This document shows, piece after piece, positions 1 to 10,519 of a stretch of DNA of 64,000 bases. Position 1 is the first letter of the stretch. Every line of letters starts with the position of its first letter. Source of the stretch: Immersiella caudata (taxonomy: Eukaryota > Ascomycota > Sordariomycetes > Sordariales > Lasiosphaeriaceae); assembly GCA_030512335.1 (NCBI GenBank), contig JAULSU010000003.1, positions 5,084,001-5,148,000 on the forward strand, written 5' to 3'. The translations under genes and the position numbers were made by a program. The notes beneath the pieces are model-generated. The model ran no database searches. It had not been told where the DNA came from and saw only the letters and a program-made list of their open reading frames with translations.

Positions 1-1888
1 AAGGTGCGTCAATCGTCCAATGCTTAGGAGTGCGCAGTCCTAACGATCGACAGGGAGATGACGATACCTTCTGCGAATTTCCCAAGCATCTGCAAGACAC
101 CATAACCAGCAATCTACCGGATGACAAGATTACCTCCGTCGTCTATCCAAAATATGAGACCAAAGGCGAGCTGGCGCAAAGTACCTCTGCATTTTTAGGA
201 TGGTGAGTCGCTTACCCGATGGGGTGGCTCTCAAGCTCTGACGCACCGCAGGTTGAGGGAACAGGTGATGAACCTCAGGAAGGAGCATGTCGAGATGCCA
301 TGGCCACCAAATGACCGATCTGTCGGCGTTATACTTGTTGCGCATTCGATGGGGTAAGTGGTGTTCCTGACGTTTCCGGTTGAAACCCAGAGCTGACACC
401 CTCGACAGCGGCTTCGTCGCAAGTGACTGCCTCTTTCAGATCCTCGATGAGCGCCGACGAGAAGAGAACAGCTCGGGGCCGATATTCCCGCTCATCCAAG
501 GCATTCTCGCCTTCGACACTCCCTACAACGGCCTCGCTCGGTCCATGTTCGTCTATGGCGCATTCTCCAACTACCAGAAGGTCAGCAACGTCTTCAACGT
601 CATGACGGCAATCTCCGCTGCTGCTCCGGCAACCTTGTCGCGGCTTGCGACCACGCGTGTGGCCTCCAGCGCAAGCAAGGCGATAGTGCCACGCTCAAAG
701 GCCAGTCCGGGATGGAAAGCATGGCAGCTGATCGCCGTGCGCACCGGAACGGTTGGCGCCATCGCAGCTGGCGGTGTTGCAGCGTATGTCCATCGCAAGC
801 AGATCTTGGAGGGCGTGCGCAGCGTCCGCAACTTGAAGAAGGAAGACGTCGTCCAGGGGTACCAACAGTCTGTCGATGCACTTGGCCAGGGGCTGGCGTA
901 CATCAACAAGGGCAATGTCGGCGAGTCATTCGCGTGGCTGTCCGCGCATTTCACTTTCGTCGGCGCGCTGCTGAAGCAAAACGAACTCAACCAACGTCTA
1001 GAACGACTTGCGGCCCTCAAAGGGGTTGGGATCCGCGACTTCTATGCATCTCTTGGCGAGAATGGGTATTGGAGCGGCGGTTACTTTGTACCGGAACGAA
1101 CGTTCTGTGCTGTTCCCGCCAAAGACCAGCCCGGTGCTGAGCTGTTCCAACGCCATGTTGTCGAGGAAGCTTCGGATGAGGTCGTCGCCCACATCAACCT
1201 CTTCAAGAAGGAGAAGAACCCCAACTACGAGCGGATGCTCAACGACGCCGCGCATTTCGCTGTCGAGTGGTTCAACTCCGACACCGAGATCTACGACGAC
1301 CCGAAGTTTGCCGAGCCCCCGCCCCCCGAGCCTGTCGAAACCGAGGTAATCGCCAAAGCGGTAGACGAGGCCGACACAGCGGAGGAGGCCGAAGAAAAGA
1401 TCAAAGATAAGGCAGCTGAAGCGGAGAGCGCCGCCGACGATGGCGTGCCTGACGAGTCGCCGATCGACATCGCAGCAGCTGCATCACTAGTCCCATTGCC
1501 GGATGACGATATGGACGCCGATGGGAAAGACAAGTCAGAAGTTGCCGAGCAGAAACAAGCGTATCTCCGGCACCTTTTCGGCATCGCGCAAGAGACAGGC
1601 ACCAGCTTCTGGTCCAGCCTACCATCCAAGCTTCCGACCGTGGAGATGCCCAAGGTACCGATGCCAAGTGTCACCATGCCAGGTATGCCGAGCATGCCTA
1701 GCATGCCTAGCGTGTCGATGCCGAAGGTGGGGTTGTTCTCCAAGAAGTCGGACGTGGGGCCCAAAGAGCAGGAAACGGCATCAGCCCCGGTTCCGGAAGA
1801 GACGTCCGAAGCCAAACCGACAGAGACGGACGGGGACCCGGCACACAGCAACGGCCACGCAGCTACGGTGGGGGTGTCTACGAGATAG
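1..1888 (+). CDS. DUF676-type lipase/serine esterase, 5' partial
   Basis: This is an alpha/beta hydrolase of the fungal DUF676 (putative lipase) family; the substrate is unknown. The gene starts before the window: bases 1-3 look like an exon end followed by a GTGCGT donor, with an intron at 4-53. Exons are then 54-202, 252-353 and 409-1888. Intron removal creates the nucleophile elbow AHSMGG; the intron at 354-408 splits its first glycine codon. After the catalytic core come a charged Glu/Ala-rich stretch and, near nt 1636-1740, a run of Met-Pro repeats (MPKVPMPSV, MPGMPSMPS). The stop is TAG at 1886-1888. The upstream start and total length cannot be judged. The family call rests on the elbow and overall look, not on a search. 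Confidence 0.75.
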
Positions 1889-2905
1889 TGGCCGAGCAGT
1901 TTACGTCACGGTCTTGTCTAAGTCTGGGACTGGATGCTGGTTGCGACGAAACTTAGTGCATGGGAATTTGCTTATTTTCTGCTCTACTTTTGGGGTATCC
2001 CTTTCACTTGTTCATTTTGCACACTACCTCTTATGTCACAGTTCAATCCATGCTCATCATTTCTCACCGGTCTTCCAACTCGTGATGATCCCAACTGGCA
2101 GAGCAACATCGTCACCAACTTCTCTTTCCTTTCCAGGCTCATGATCCGCCAGTTCCCCGCAAGACTACCCACCAATACTACCAGAAGGCATGCAGTCCGA
2201 ACATCAACTCTGAGGGTGTGGTCTCCAGCTGCGGCTAGGCTTTCTAGCGGCACCCCGTGTCGATAGTTGGCGCCCTATCTGGGGGTGAAACAGCAAACGT
2301 TGGTTGGGATCGCGCTGTGATTGGCTGCGATGAAGATCTCCCGCCCGTTTTTCCCGCACGGCAGTGCTGGATAAGGAAGCTGGCGATTGGCCCTTGCGCG
2401 AGGGCTGCGCGGCATCATCGCAAATTCAGGGGTCGGTGTGGGGTCGGCGATTTAGTCGCTTCCCCAAAGGCAGCTACGGTGGCTAACCACTGGCAAGTCA
2501 GATAGGGACTTTTTGCAGCGTGGGCTGGCGGGGGCTTATCTCGCTGGTGATTGTGCATCTACGGATCCGTAACGAGAAGGCGGCCCGCGGGGGTTGCAGC
2601 GCGTCGGCATTGGCTGCGCAGGACGGGGCTTGGCGCGCAGCCGAGACAGAGGGGAATTGGCGATCTTTGCCTGCAGGGACAGGCCCATTTGCTGGAGAAA
2701 CTTGAAATATGCCGCTACTGCGCAACGCCATGTCCGATGTACGGGGGCTGCAACGGCTGTCACCGAATTTTGAAGACTGGTGAGGATTGTGTGACAAGCA
2801 TTTTTGTGAGTATATGAGTTGGCGTCTCGCTCACTCTCTTGGGTCTCACTGCCATTGATATTGACAGGATACTCCGGATCATCGAAGCTCACTCACTCCA
2901 CCAAG
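1889..2905. other. intergenic, nothing recognised
   Basis: About 1 kb between the lipase and the secreted nuclease gene. Short open frames occur on both strands, but none has a good start, splice sites or recognisable motifs. The last 150 bases presumably hold the nuclease promoter and 5' UTR. Confidence 0.5.
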
Positions 2906-3683
2906 ATGAAGTCTTACATTCTCGCCACGCTGCTGACAGCGGCTGCTACGGTCAATGGCATCCCGATGCCCATGCCGACTCCCGTAAGTAACATCTGTCA
3001 TTGATGTCTGTGCTTCACTGACAGCGGGATATAGCCGGGCATCCCATCTACATCCAGCGCCAAGACGCAGCTGGCCGCCCTAACGGTCAAGGCCTATGTT
3101 GATGACGGTACCTATGATCGTGATCTATTTCCGACGTGGAACACGATTGAGGGTTCTTGCAACACTCGGTAGGTTGGGTCAATGGCATTGTCTCGGGATT
3201 TGGTGCTGACCCCGGCGCAGTGAGTATGTCTTGAAGCGGGATGGCACAAACGTTGTCGTCAACTCGGCCTGCACGGCCACGTCGGGCAGCTGGAAGAGCC
3301 CGTTCGACGGCGCCACGTGGACGCAGGCGAGCGATGTCGACATTGACCACATGGTGCCTCTGAAGAACGCCTGGGTGGTGAGTTTCCCCACTCTTATACC
3401 TTCCATCCGAGCAAAACTGACGGTTCTCCAGAATGGCGCAAAATCTTGGACAACCTCCAAGCGCAGCCAGTTTGCCAACGACATCTCGTCGCCGGAGCTG
3501 TGGGCCGTCACGGACAACGTCAACCAGGCCAAGGGCGACAAGAGCCCCGACGCGTGGAAGCCGCCACTCACCTCGTTCTACTGCACATATGCAAAGAGCT
3601 GGGTCCAAGTCAAGTACAAGTGGGCCCTGAGCATCACCTCGGCTGAGAAGACGGCACTCACGAGCATGCTCAACACATGCTAG
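2906..3683 (+). CDS. secreted HNH-type nuclease (GmrSD C-terminal/DUF1524-like)
   Basis: This encodes a predicted secreted endonuclease of about 206 residues. Exons are 2906-2983, 3035-3168, 3221-3377 and 3432-3683, with introns of about 51-54 bp and consistent phases. The N terminus MKSYILATLL...VNG is a signal peptide. The core has an HNH-like motif, DIDHMVPLKNAW, followed by a conserved Asn/Lys region (ANDISSPELW, then VTDNVNQAKGDKSPDAW). This is the pattern of the DUF1524/GmrSD C-terminal nuclease family found secreted in fungi and Streptomyces. The likely role is extracellular DNA degradation for nutrients or antagonism (inference). All catalytic-looking residues are present and there is no frame break. 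Confidence 0.82.
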
Positions 3684-3889
3684 AGATGTTCTTCAATTGA
3701 GTAGACAATTCATGTTTGTTTGGGTATCATAAAGCCTCGCAATATCATGCTAGCAGTATTTCTTCTACAGTCAATAACCTCCCTTATATATACCGCCCCC
3801 GCCACACACCATCTACCCCCGGGATCCAACCACTAGGAATACCCCTCGTTATCACACCGAATCACTTCCCCCCTAACCGTCCTCTCCTT

Positions 3890-4637
3890 TTACCCCCCCC
3901 TCCCCCCCCCCCCACCCCCCCTCAAACACCCATTCACCACCTTCAACCACGTAACCTCCTCCATCACCATGCCCGGCACCCACGGATCAAACCTCCTCTC
4001 GGGCTTCTTGTCCGAAATAATGGCAATCGGCTTCCGCGTATACAACACGGCCTCATCCCACCCGTACAAATCCCCATCCCACGCAAAGCTCTTCCTTATC
4101 GCCTCGTAGTCCTCCTCCCAGAGTCCTTCCCAATGGAAGAAACACTCCAGATTCGTAGGCTTCCAAGAGTTGATCACGCTCCCGTACGGCAGGCCGCTAT
4201 CTCTGACGAGTTTCATCTGATGCTTCGCGATAGTCGGGTACGTCAATTTCGTGGCTGTAAACGTTAGATCTCTCCGACCGCCGGTGACGGCTGGAAGCAA
4301 CCTCAATCCCGCCAGTAGTCTTCCCTCGGGAGTTAATTGGTGTGGCAATTTGGATCCAGGATGGGTGGGCTGGTTCGGTATTATCGTCCCGGAATTCCGC
4401 CATGAATAGAATCCCTGCGTCCGCGCCGGGTACGGATTCCCATGGTGCGCGTGTCTCGAGTTCTTCGCTATAGGGACCGCTGTTGGCGCAGATTGCTGCA
4501 TGTGCACCTGAAGGGAAAGCGGCCAGGGGTTCGCGGACGGCGGTGGCGGTTGTATCCCAGATTTCAGCTCGGCGGGAGATGAGAGGTTGATCGAGGGGAA
4601 AGTCGGAGGGGGGATGGAGGGTTCGCTCGAGGATCAA
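3890..4637 (-). pseudogene. frameshifted hypothetical gene, no family recognised
   Basis: Two coding-looking stretches lie in different frames on the minus strand. The upstream one (about 4637-4345) includes GILFMAEFRDDN and WIQIATP. The downstream one (about 4340-3890) includes QLTPEGRLLAG, CFFHWEGLWEEDYEAI and FDPWVPGMVMEEVTWL. They switch frame by one base near 4335-4345, with no plausible GT-AG intron there. The upstream frame has no convincing ATG. The downstream frame runs into a C-rich tract that reads as polyglycine before the stop. It is either a decayed gene or a live gene with an assembly error. Confidence 0.35.
3893..3922. repeat. C-rich low-complexity tract
   Basis: An almost uninterrupted run of C on the plus strand with single T and A interruptions. 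It overlaps the 3' end of the frameshifted hypothetical and creates its glycine-rich tail, so that tail may not be real protein. Confidence 0.8.
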
Positions 4638-5305
4638 GCTTGAGCGAACAACCGCAGTGCTTCAGCTTTGGCCTTCTGGCGAATGGGTTGGGTTGCTTGT
4701 TGACGCAGGTGATTCGTGCCGTCAATAGCATGCGGCGACAAGATTGAATGCGAAAAGGAGCGCGCGGACCAGCACAACGTAACTGGTTTATTGTTGGGAT
4801 GAAAATTTGGATCGCACAAAGAAAGAAGGATTAACCTTTTCAGAGGAACTCTCGTTGGGATTGTTAACGTGACTTGAGTTAACAATAGGCATTGTTTACT
4901 GTTTGCTCGGTGTGCTTTCTTCTATCAAGGAGCGCCCCTTATGAACCCCCGACCTCCCCATAGATCAAAGCCCCTAAGCCCCTGGTCAAATCCGTTACAC
5001 AAGCTGTCCGCTTGGTTCCTCAGACGGTACCTAGCCTGTGGAACTCAAAATCGATCTCAAAGTATCAGTATGACATAGAAGAGCCCATGGTCGGCCGATG
5101 GCAAAGAGGCGTCACTCCTCGTCCGTGATTCGCTCGCTTCCGCCGCTAGTGACCCCTCAGCCCCGAAGCTGTGCAGGCGGGGTTGTCCCAAGTCCCAACA
5201 TCTCAAACATCAAACAACAGCAAATCTCCAACATTGCGATCCCACTCAATTGTGTTCCAGCCTCGATACCAAGGGTCGTCAAGATTTGGAGACAACGAGT
5301 TCAAC
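4638..5305. other. intergenic, upstream of HET gene
   Basis: A 670-base gap. An open frame from 5171 is continuous with the HET gene but starts at GTG and has a low-complexity leader, so it is treated as 5' UTR. Nothing else is recognised. Confidence 0.4.
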
Positions 5306-7204
5306 ATGGACTGGGCAAGCCTTCCGAATCCGTCACACCTTCCCGCTGGGGACTTGGGGAATCCGTTGGATGGCTTGCCGAGTGAAGAACCCGGTGATAT
5401 CGACCAAGTCCCGTCGTTTCGCTATCTCCCGCTTCAGACGCAGACCCGCGAGATCAGGATCCTCTATCTTCGGGGCAGCCATGGCGAAAACAACACACCC
5501 GCCGGTACCCTCCGGCACGAGTCTCTCGACTCCAAGCCCCAATACTTGGCCTTGTCCTATGTTTGGGGTGATCAGAAGGAGACACTTCCAATATTTGTCG
5601 ATGGCCATCGTTTCCTTGTCGGATTGAACCTTTACTCGGCCCTTGAGCACTTGCAACAGCGCGCTGGCACCCACGACCTCTTCGTAGCGCTCTGGATCGA
5701 CGCAATTTGTATCAACCAGGTCGACAACACCGAAAAGAGCAGCCAGGTCCAGATGATGGGCGAAATTTACTCTTCGTCCCAGTTCACCCTCAGCTGGCTC
5801 GGACCAGAAGCCGATGACAGCAACCTCGCCATCAGGGCTCTCGACTACATCGGTGAGCAATGCGTTGAACACCCCGATGGCCCTGCTCTTCAGGAACGCT
5901 GTGAGCTCTTTACACGGATTTTACCAGAGTCGGACACAGACGAGTGGAATGCGCGCTTTCCCGTCGAGGCCGTGGTCGCTCTGCTGAATCGCCCCTATTG
6001 GCGCCGCATCTGGATTGTCCAGGAGGTTATCTTGCCACCAACGGTCTTTGTTGTCTGCGGCGAACTCATCACCACGTTTGGCGCCCTGGCAGTGGGCGCC
6101 ACGGCCCTCTTGGAGCTCCCAATCCTGGACTCTACTCTTGGGGGGCCCCTGACGAGCCGGATACGTCCTCTCATTCCCGTCTATAAATGTGATCCGAAAC
6201 TCATCCAGGCGGCCTTCCACCATGGCGCTACCGGGAAAAAACTGCCGTTAGCCAGCCGCCTGCAGAACATCACTCAGATGGGGGCCACCAATCCTCTCGA
6301 CCATGTCTTTGGACTCATGGGACTCGCCAGCGACTTAGATGAACTTGGCATCCAGGCCGACTACAGCTTGGCTCCCTTGGAGCTTTTCACCCGTGTCACG
6401 GCGGCGTTGTTGAAGCAGGGTAGTCGCCAATTTCTGTCGAGATGCAGTGCCGGACGCAACAATGGCCCGTCTTGGACGGTTGACTTTTCCAGGGACAGGT
6501 CGGGCGAGCCGGCTCCGATATGGAATTACAGATATAAGCTTTATCGAGCGGGAGGATCGACCGTCTTCCAGAGAGCCCTCTCAGTTGAAGGCAACATTCT
6601 CCGTGTCAGCGGCGCCGTCGTGGATACCATTGAAGCACTTGGCCCGCTTCCCCTGCAAGCGCCCGACCCCATCGGCTCTTATCTTGCATCACTCGAGGAG
6701 TTTGCGCACTCGGCTTGTCCCGGCTATGGGAGCCTTGACAGACTAACAGATGCCATCCACCGCCTCCCATTCCTCGACATGGAAGTCGCCCTCTTCAGAA
6801 AGACTGGTCGATACAACAAGAGACTAGGACAGGACTCGGCTACCCGCTACTTCGCCGGACTCCGTGAAAGCACTGAACGACTTGAGATTGCACTGCCCCA
6901 CGTCTCCGTCCACGCTGCAGCAATCACAGCTATTGTCAACCACCAAACCTTCTCAACAGTGGAGGGCAGGCTCGGTATTGGACCAGTCGACACGAAACCC
7001 GGCGATCTCGTCTGTGTTTTCCATGGTTGCGAGGTCCCCTTCGTCGTCCGACCGACTCCGGATAGCACTGTCACGTCAACGGGGAAGTGGCTGTGGAAGA
7101 AGCAAGAGTTGCATTGTACCCTTGTTGGCGAGAGCTACGTTTATGGGATCATGGATGGAGAAGGGCTGAACTCTGGGGTGAAAACTGACTTTCACATTCA
7201 CTGA
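5306..7204 (+). CDS. HET-domain (heterokaryon incompatibility) protein
   Basis: This is a 632-residue single-exon HET-domain protein, cytosolic, of the family that triggers cell death after fusion of unlike hyphae. The HET blocks are in order: YLALSYVWGD at about residue 75, LWIDAICINQ with a following QVQMMGEIY at about 130, then SWLG and RPYWRRIWIVQEV at about 230. The C terminus has the usual HET-gene ending (PGDLVCVFHGCEVPFVVRP, then GESYVYGIMDGE). I chose the ATG at 5306 (MDWASL) because the longer frame begins at GTG in low-complexity sequence. The gene is intact, unlike the HET copy near 10.5-12 kb. Its recognition partner is unknown. Confidence 0.88.
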   Translation: MDWASLPNPSHLPAGDLGNPLDGLPSEEPGDIDQVPSFRYLPLQTQTREIRILYLRGSHGENNTPAGTLRHESLDSKPQYLALSYVWGDQKETLPIFVDGHRFLVGLNLYSALEHLQQRAGTHDLFVALWIDAICINQVDNTEKSSQVQMMGEIYSSSQFTLSWLGPEADDSNLAIRALDYIGEQCVEHPDGPALQERCELFTRILPESDTDEWNARFPVEAVVALLNRPYWRRIWIVQEVILPPTVFVVCGELITTFGALAVGATALLELPILDSTLGGPLTSRIRPLIPVYKCDPKLIQAAFHHGATGKKLPLASRLQNITQMGATNPLDHVFGLMGLASDLDELGIQADYSLAPLELFTRVTAALLKQGSRQFLSRCSAGRNNGPSWTVDFSRDRSGEPAPIWNYRYKLYRAGGSTVFQRALSVEGNILRVSGAVVDTIEALGPLPLQAPDPIGSYLASLEEFAHSACPGYGSLDRLTDAIHRLPFLDMEVALFRKTGRYNKRLGQDSATRYFAGLRESTERLEIALPHVSVHAAAITAIVNHQTFSTVEGRLGIGPVDTKPGDLVCVFHGCEVPFVVRPTPDSTVTSTGKWLWKKQELHCTLVGESYVYGIMDGEGLNSGVKTDFHIH

Positions 7205-8195
7205 TGGATTCTGTACGTCACCGTCACACGGCCCTTATCGCCTATTTGCAGCCCAGCAGTTTCCACACTCTTGGCTTTCGAGGGGCAGTAGGGGTGAAGG
7301 AGGAGCAGGTGATTTGAGCGATTTGACCTTGATAAAACTGTCCCAGAACTCGGCGCAAGGTACCCGGTGATGTGGCAGAAAACGAGAGTACCAGGGAGTC
7401 AGACCTCCGTTTTGCATCGGGGGACGAAGAAGCGACGAGCCCTAGCTGTCCCCGTCCGAACATCAAGATTTCCAAACTCGCAAAATGGCCAGCTCACCCG
7501 CCCACTTCCACGGTTTCACCTCACCACAAAGGTATTGACCGGCTTGCTATGCTATATATGACCGTGCCAGTGAGTTAGATCTCCTCTTTCTGCTCCAGGG
7601 GAGAAATGAAAAAGCGGCGAGCCATCCAAGCAAAGCCCGTACCAGTCTGACTCGGCGGGAAGCCCTCACCGACAGCTGTTTTTATCTGAACGTCAAGGTT
7701 CCAAAACTGTGAAGAGGCTGCCTCGTCCACTCACATTTGTGTTTCTGCATCATACAGTGATACTTGCCCACCTCGAAAATACTGACATGCTTCACCATGT
7801 TTCTCGGATGGAATAGAAGGGAAGTGGCAGCCGGCTTGAGCGGCGACCATGACCTGCTGAGTGGAGCTCGGAAAGTGGACCCGAGGATGTTCATTTTCAA
7901 GTTGGGAAGTTGCAATCTGTTGGGTCGATGGATGGGTAGGAAAGGTGACGTGTTTTTTTTTTTTTTTTGGCGGTGGACCTGTGAGAGTTCGCTTCTGTGC
8001 CTTCCTGTCTAGCATCCATTTAAACCTCCCTCTCCTCCCCCAATCTCTTTCAAAGCCCATCTCCTTCTACCGCACTCTGCACCCTCTAGACGTCGATCAA
8101 CATCCTCCTAACACTGGTCAGTCCCAGTTGCGCTTTCAGCTGCAGCAACAACGCCCTATTCTTACCTCACGGTATTACCCACCTCTGCACTCAAC
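7205..8195. other. intergenic with a T16 tract
   Basis: No gene is supported. A run of 16 T lies at 7953-7968. Pyrimidine-rich sequence from about 8020 to 8190 looks like the promoter/5' UTR of the following secreted-protein gene. Confidence 0.5.
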
Positions 8196-8728
8196 ATGAA
8201 GTTGCCATCGTCATCACTCTCCTCCAAGCCTTGGTCGTCACCATGGCCATGGCCAGCGCTATTTCGCTGCCCAAGGCAAATACCACCCCCGACGAGCTTG
8301 CCCCTCGCAAAGCTCTATGCGCACTCCACGCCCACTTCGACAAAAGCTGGCCCGAGAATGCACTCACCCGGTATTCCGTCAAGGCCACGGCCGAGGGTGT
8401 GGCTAGTCGGGCTGGATGGGACACCCCCGCGCAGATGTTGGACAAGTGGTGCGAGATCCTGCAACCTACGTATAAAACCTATTCTCTTTCACTTCCTTTT
8501 TGGGGCTAACAAAATATGCATGCGCTTGCAGTAGAAATGGAAGATATTGCCTCCTCAGCTCTCTCCAACCTTCAATGCTGGTACCAAGACGACCACACCT
8601 ACCTCGCCCACGTCAGCACCTTCATTGGGGACTATGGCCACCAAGCCTACGTCAATTTCCACCAAACGGGCGTCAATACATGGCGAAGCCATACCATGGT
8701 TGAGTGCGATGTCGATTCCAAGTGGTAA
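8196..8728 (+). pseudogene. small secreted protein gene with frame disruptions
   Basis: The ATG at 8196 opens an MKL start, but a strong signal-peptide sequence (AIVITLLQALVVTMAMASA) continues in another frame from codon 3. One missing base after ATG AAG TT would restore a normal leader. The body (e.g. APRKALCALHAHFDKSW, DTPAQMLDKWCEIL) stays in that second frame. A 62-bp intron (8470-8531, GTATAA...TTGCAG) then leads to exon 2 (LQCWYQDDHTYLAHV, FHQTGVNTW), and the phases again differ by one base. Two compensating single-base lesions suggest a decaying effector-like gene. A shorter product from the ATG at 8243 would lack the leader. No family is recognised. Confidence 0.5.
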
Positions 8729-10519
8729 TCTGGGCAAGCGATAACGCAACGAGGCAGTGGTGACCTGGAGGGGGTTTCTGATCGGGGATATCGGCCAGTT
8801 TGGTAGTCCAGTACTTCGTGGCTGATTCTTATTGGGATGTTGGGTAGCTTCCTGAAGAAAGGCATAAGCAGCAAGCGCTGACCTGAAGTGAGGGTGATAG
8901 GAAAATTCTCGGCTTTGTTGATCCCATCTCCGAGAACATCACCTAGTACAAAGGATTGCGGAGGCCAAGGAGCCCATAAAGTGGTCCAATAAGGTAAGCG
9001 GTTGGCCTTTTTTTCGAGAAATCTTGGTGCCTATGCCATCAAAGAAATGGCCGGTGCCTTGAAACGAGCACAGAGGCCTTGTATTGTTTCACCTTCCCAC
9101 TTCATCTCCAGATGTTCCCCCATTCTACCGCGCCTTGCATGGTAACTTGGTTCTTATACGCGTGAAGGGTGGCATGGAAATGCTCGTCCACCTATGGAGG
9201 TGCTACCTAACGCTGCTTGAACCCGGGAAACAGCTCGTCTCCGTAGAAGATCTGGCCTGCATCAGGAACTTACATTCCCGCGTGGGGCCGCTCTCTCTCA
9301 AGGGAACGCGGACCTAGTCTTGGATCCAGTCTCGACCCAGTTCTGGAACCGCCCCCCCCCCCCCCCCCCCTCGAATATCCACCATCCAACATACGGCTGC
9401 ACCGCATCGGGTCCCTCACCCGCCGGCGGCGCATCCGGACTGATGGCCGTCCGCCGCGCAGCAAGCCAGTGGTCCTGCAGACCCAGGGATGCCAAACCCT
9501 CAGCGACGTCGCTCACAGCCATAAAAGCGGAGCTCACACACATTAGACTCGTACTATAATCTAAACTGCTCCTAAGACTTTATGAATTTCTCATCTCTTC
9601 ATCAAGAACTCCGCCAGAGTCACCCATAAATCCCTATCATGACTGCTCACAATGGATAAAGTGTGGTTTGGTGCCGCACGAGCCCCGACATGAAAAAAGC
9701 GACCAAACACGACAGCGCTCCAAGCCGTGACCGCTAACACGACCTCAACGAATGTCTTTCTCTTCTCCAGAACCTCCCTGATGACTCCGATTGTAGATAG
9801 CAAGTTCCATGACTGTTCACAAAGGATGAGATGACGAGCCTTGACACGCGCTATAAAATGAGCGCGCTGCCCGGTCCCTCCAGTCCCTTGCCCGAACTTT
9901 CCCCATCGCGGTTACCACCACTGCTACCACCACCACTGCTATCACATTCACTCAAAGACCGCAACCAACACGCACATCAACCTCCTGCCCCACAATGCCG
10001 TCGTCCGCCGCCAAGAAGAAGCCGGGCAAGCAGCCTAACAGCCGCAACTTACATGCAGGGGGAGGAACACCTTGATTCGGACATGTATTGTGTTGAGCGC
10101 CTTGGTATTGCTGCCGTTGGCGGGCCTCGGGGTTTGAGATCTGGTGGGTTTGGGCAGCAAGACTCTGTTATCTGTCTTGAGCCCGTTCGGAATAGAAACC
10201 ATTCTTTTCCGAATGCTTTTCCTTGACCACAACGCCGAAGCCTTATATCTGTAATACCCCTGAACCTAGGTTGCACCCTGCCTTGCTCCATGTGAAACGT
10301 TCCCCTTTAAGAGAGAGCCATAATAATTGACTTCAGTCGTGTGCCACAAGCACACAAGCAACCTGCTGTACACCTTTCTTCCTCGATTTCCACGAGAAGA
10401 TTTCCCTCTGAAGCATCCCCATCGAACAGACGATAGGACCCTCGTCGTGGCCATGTCATTGATTCTGCACATTACACGCCCTTTCGAACTGGGGCCCCCA
10501 TCAGACGATTACTGCAACG
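8729..10519. other. intergenic, no supported gene
   Basis: About 1.8 kb with only short shadow frames. An ATG at 9993 opens a 26-codon frame (MPSSAAKKKPGKQ) that stops quickly; it may be a remnant. A C19 run sits at 9352-9370. Confidence 0.4.
9352..9370. repeat. C19 homopolymer
   Basis: Nineteen consecutive C on the plus strand, seen directly. Confidence 0.9.
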
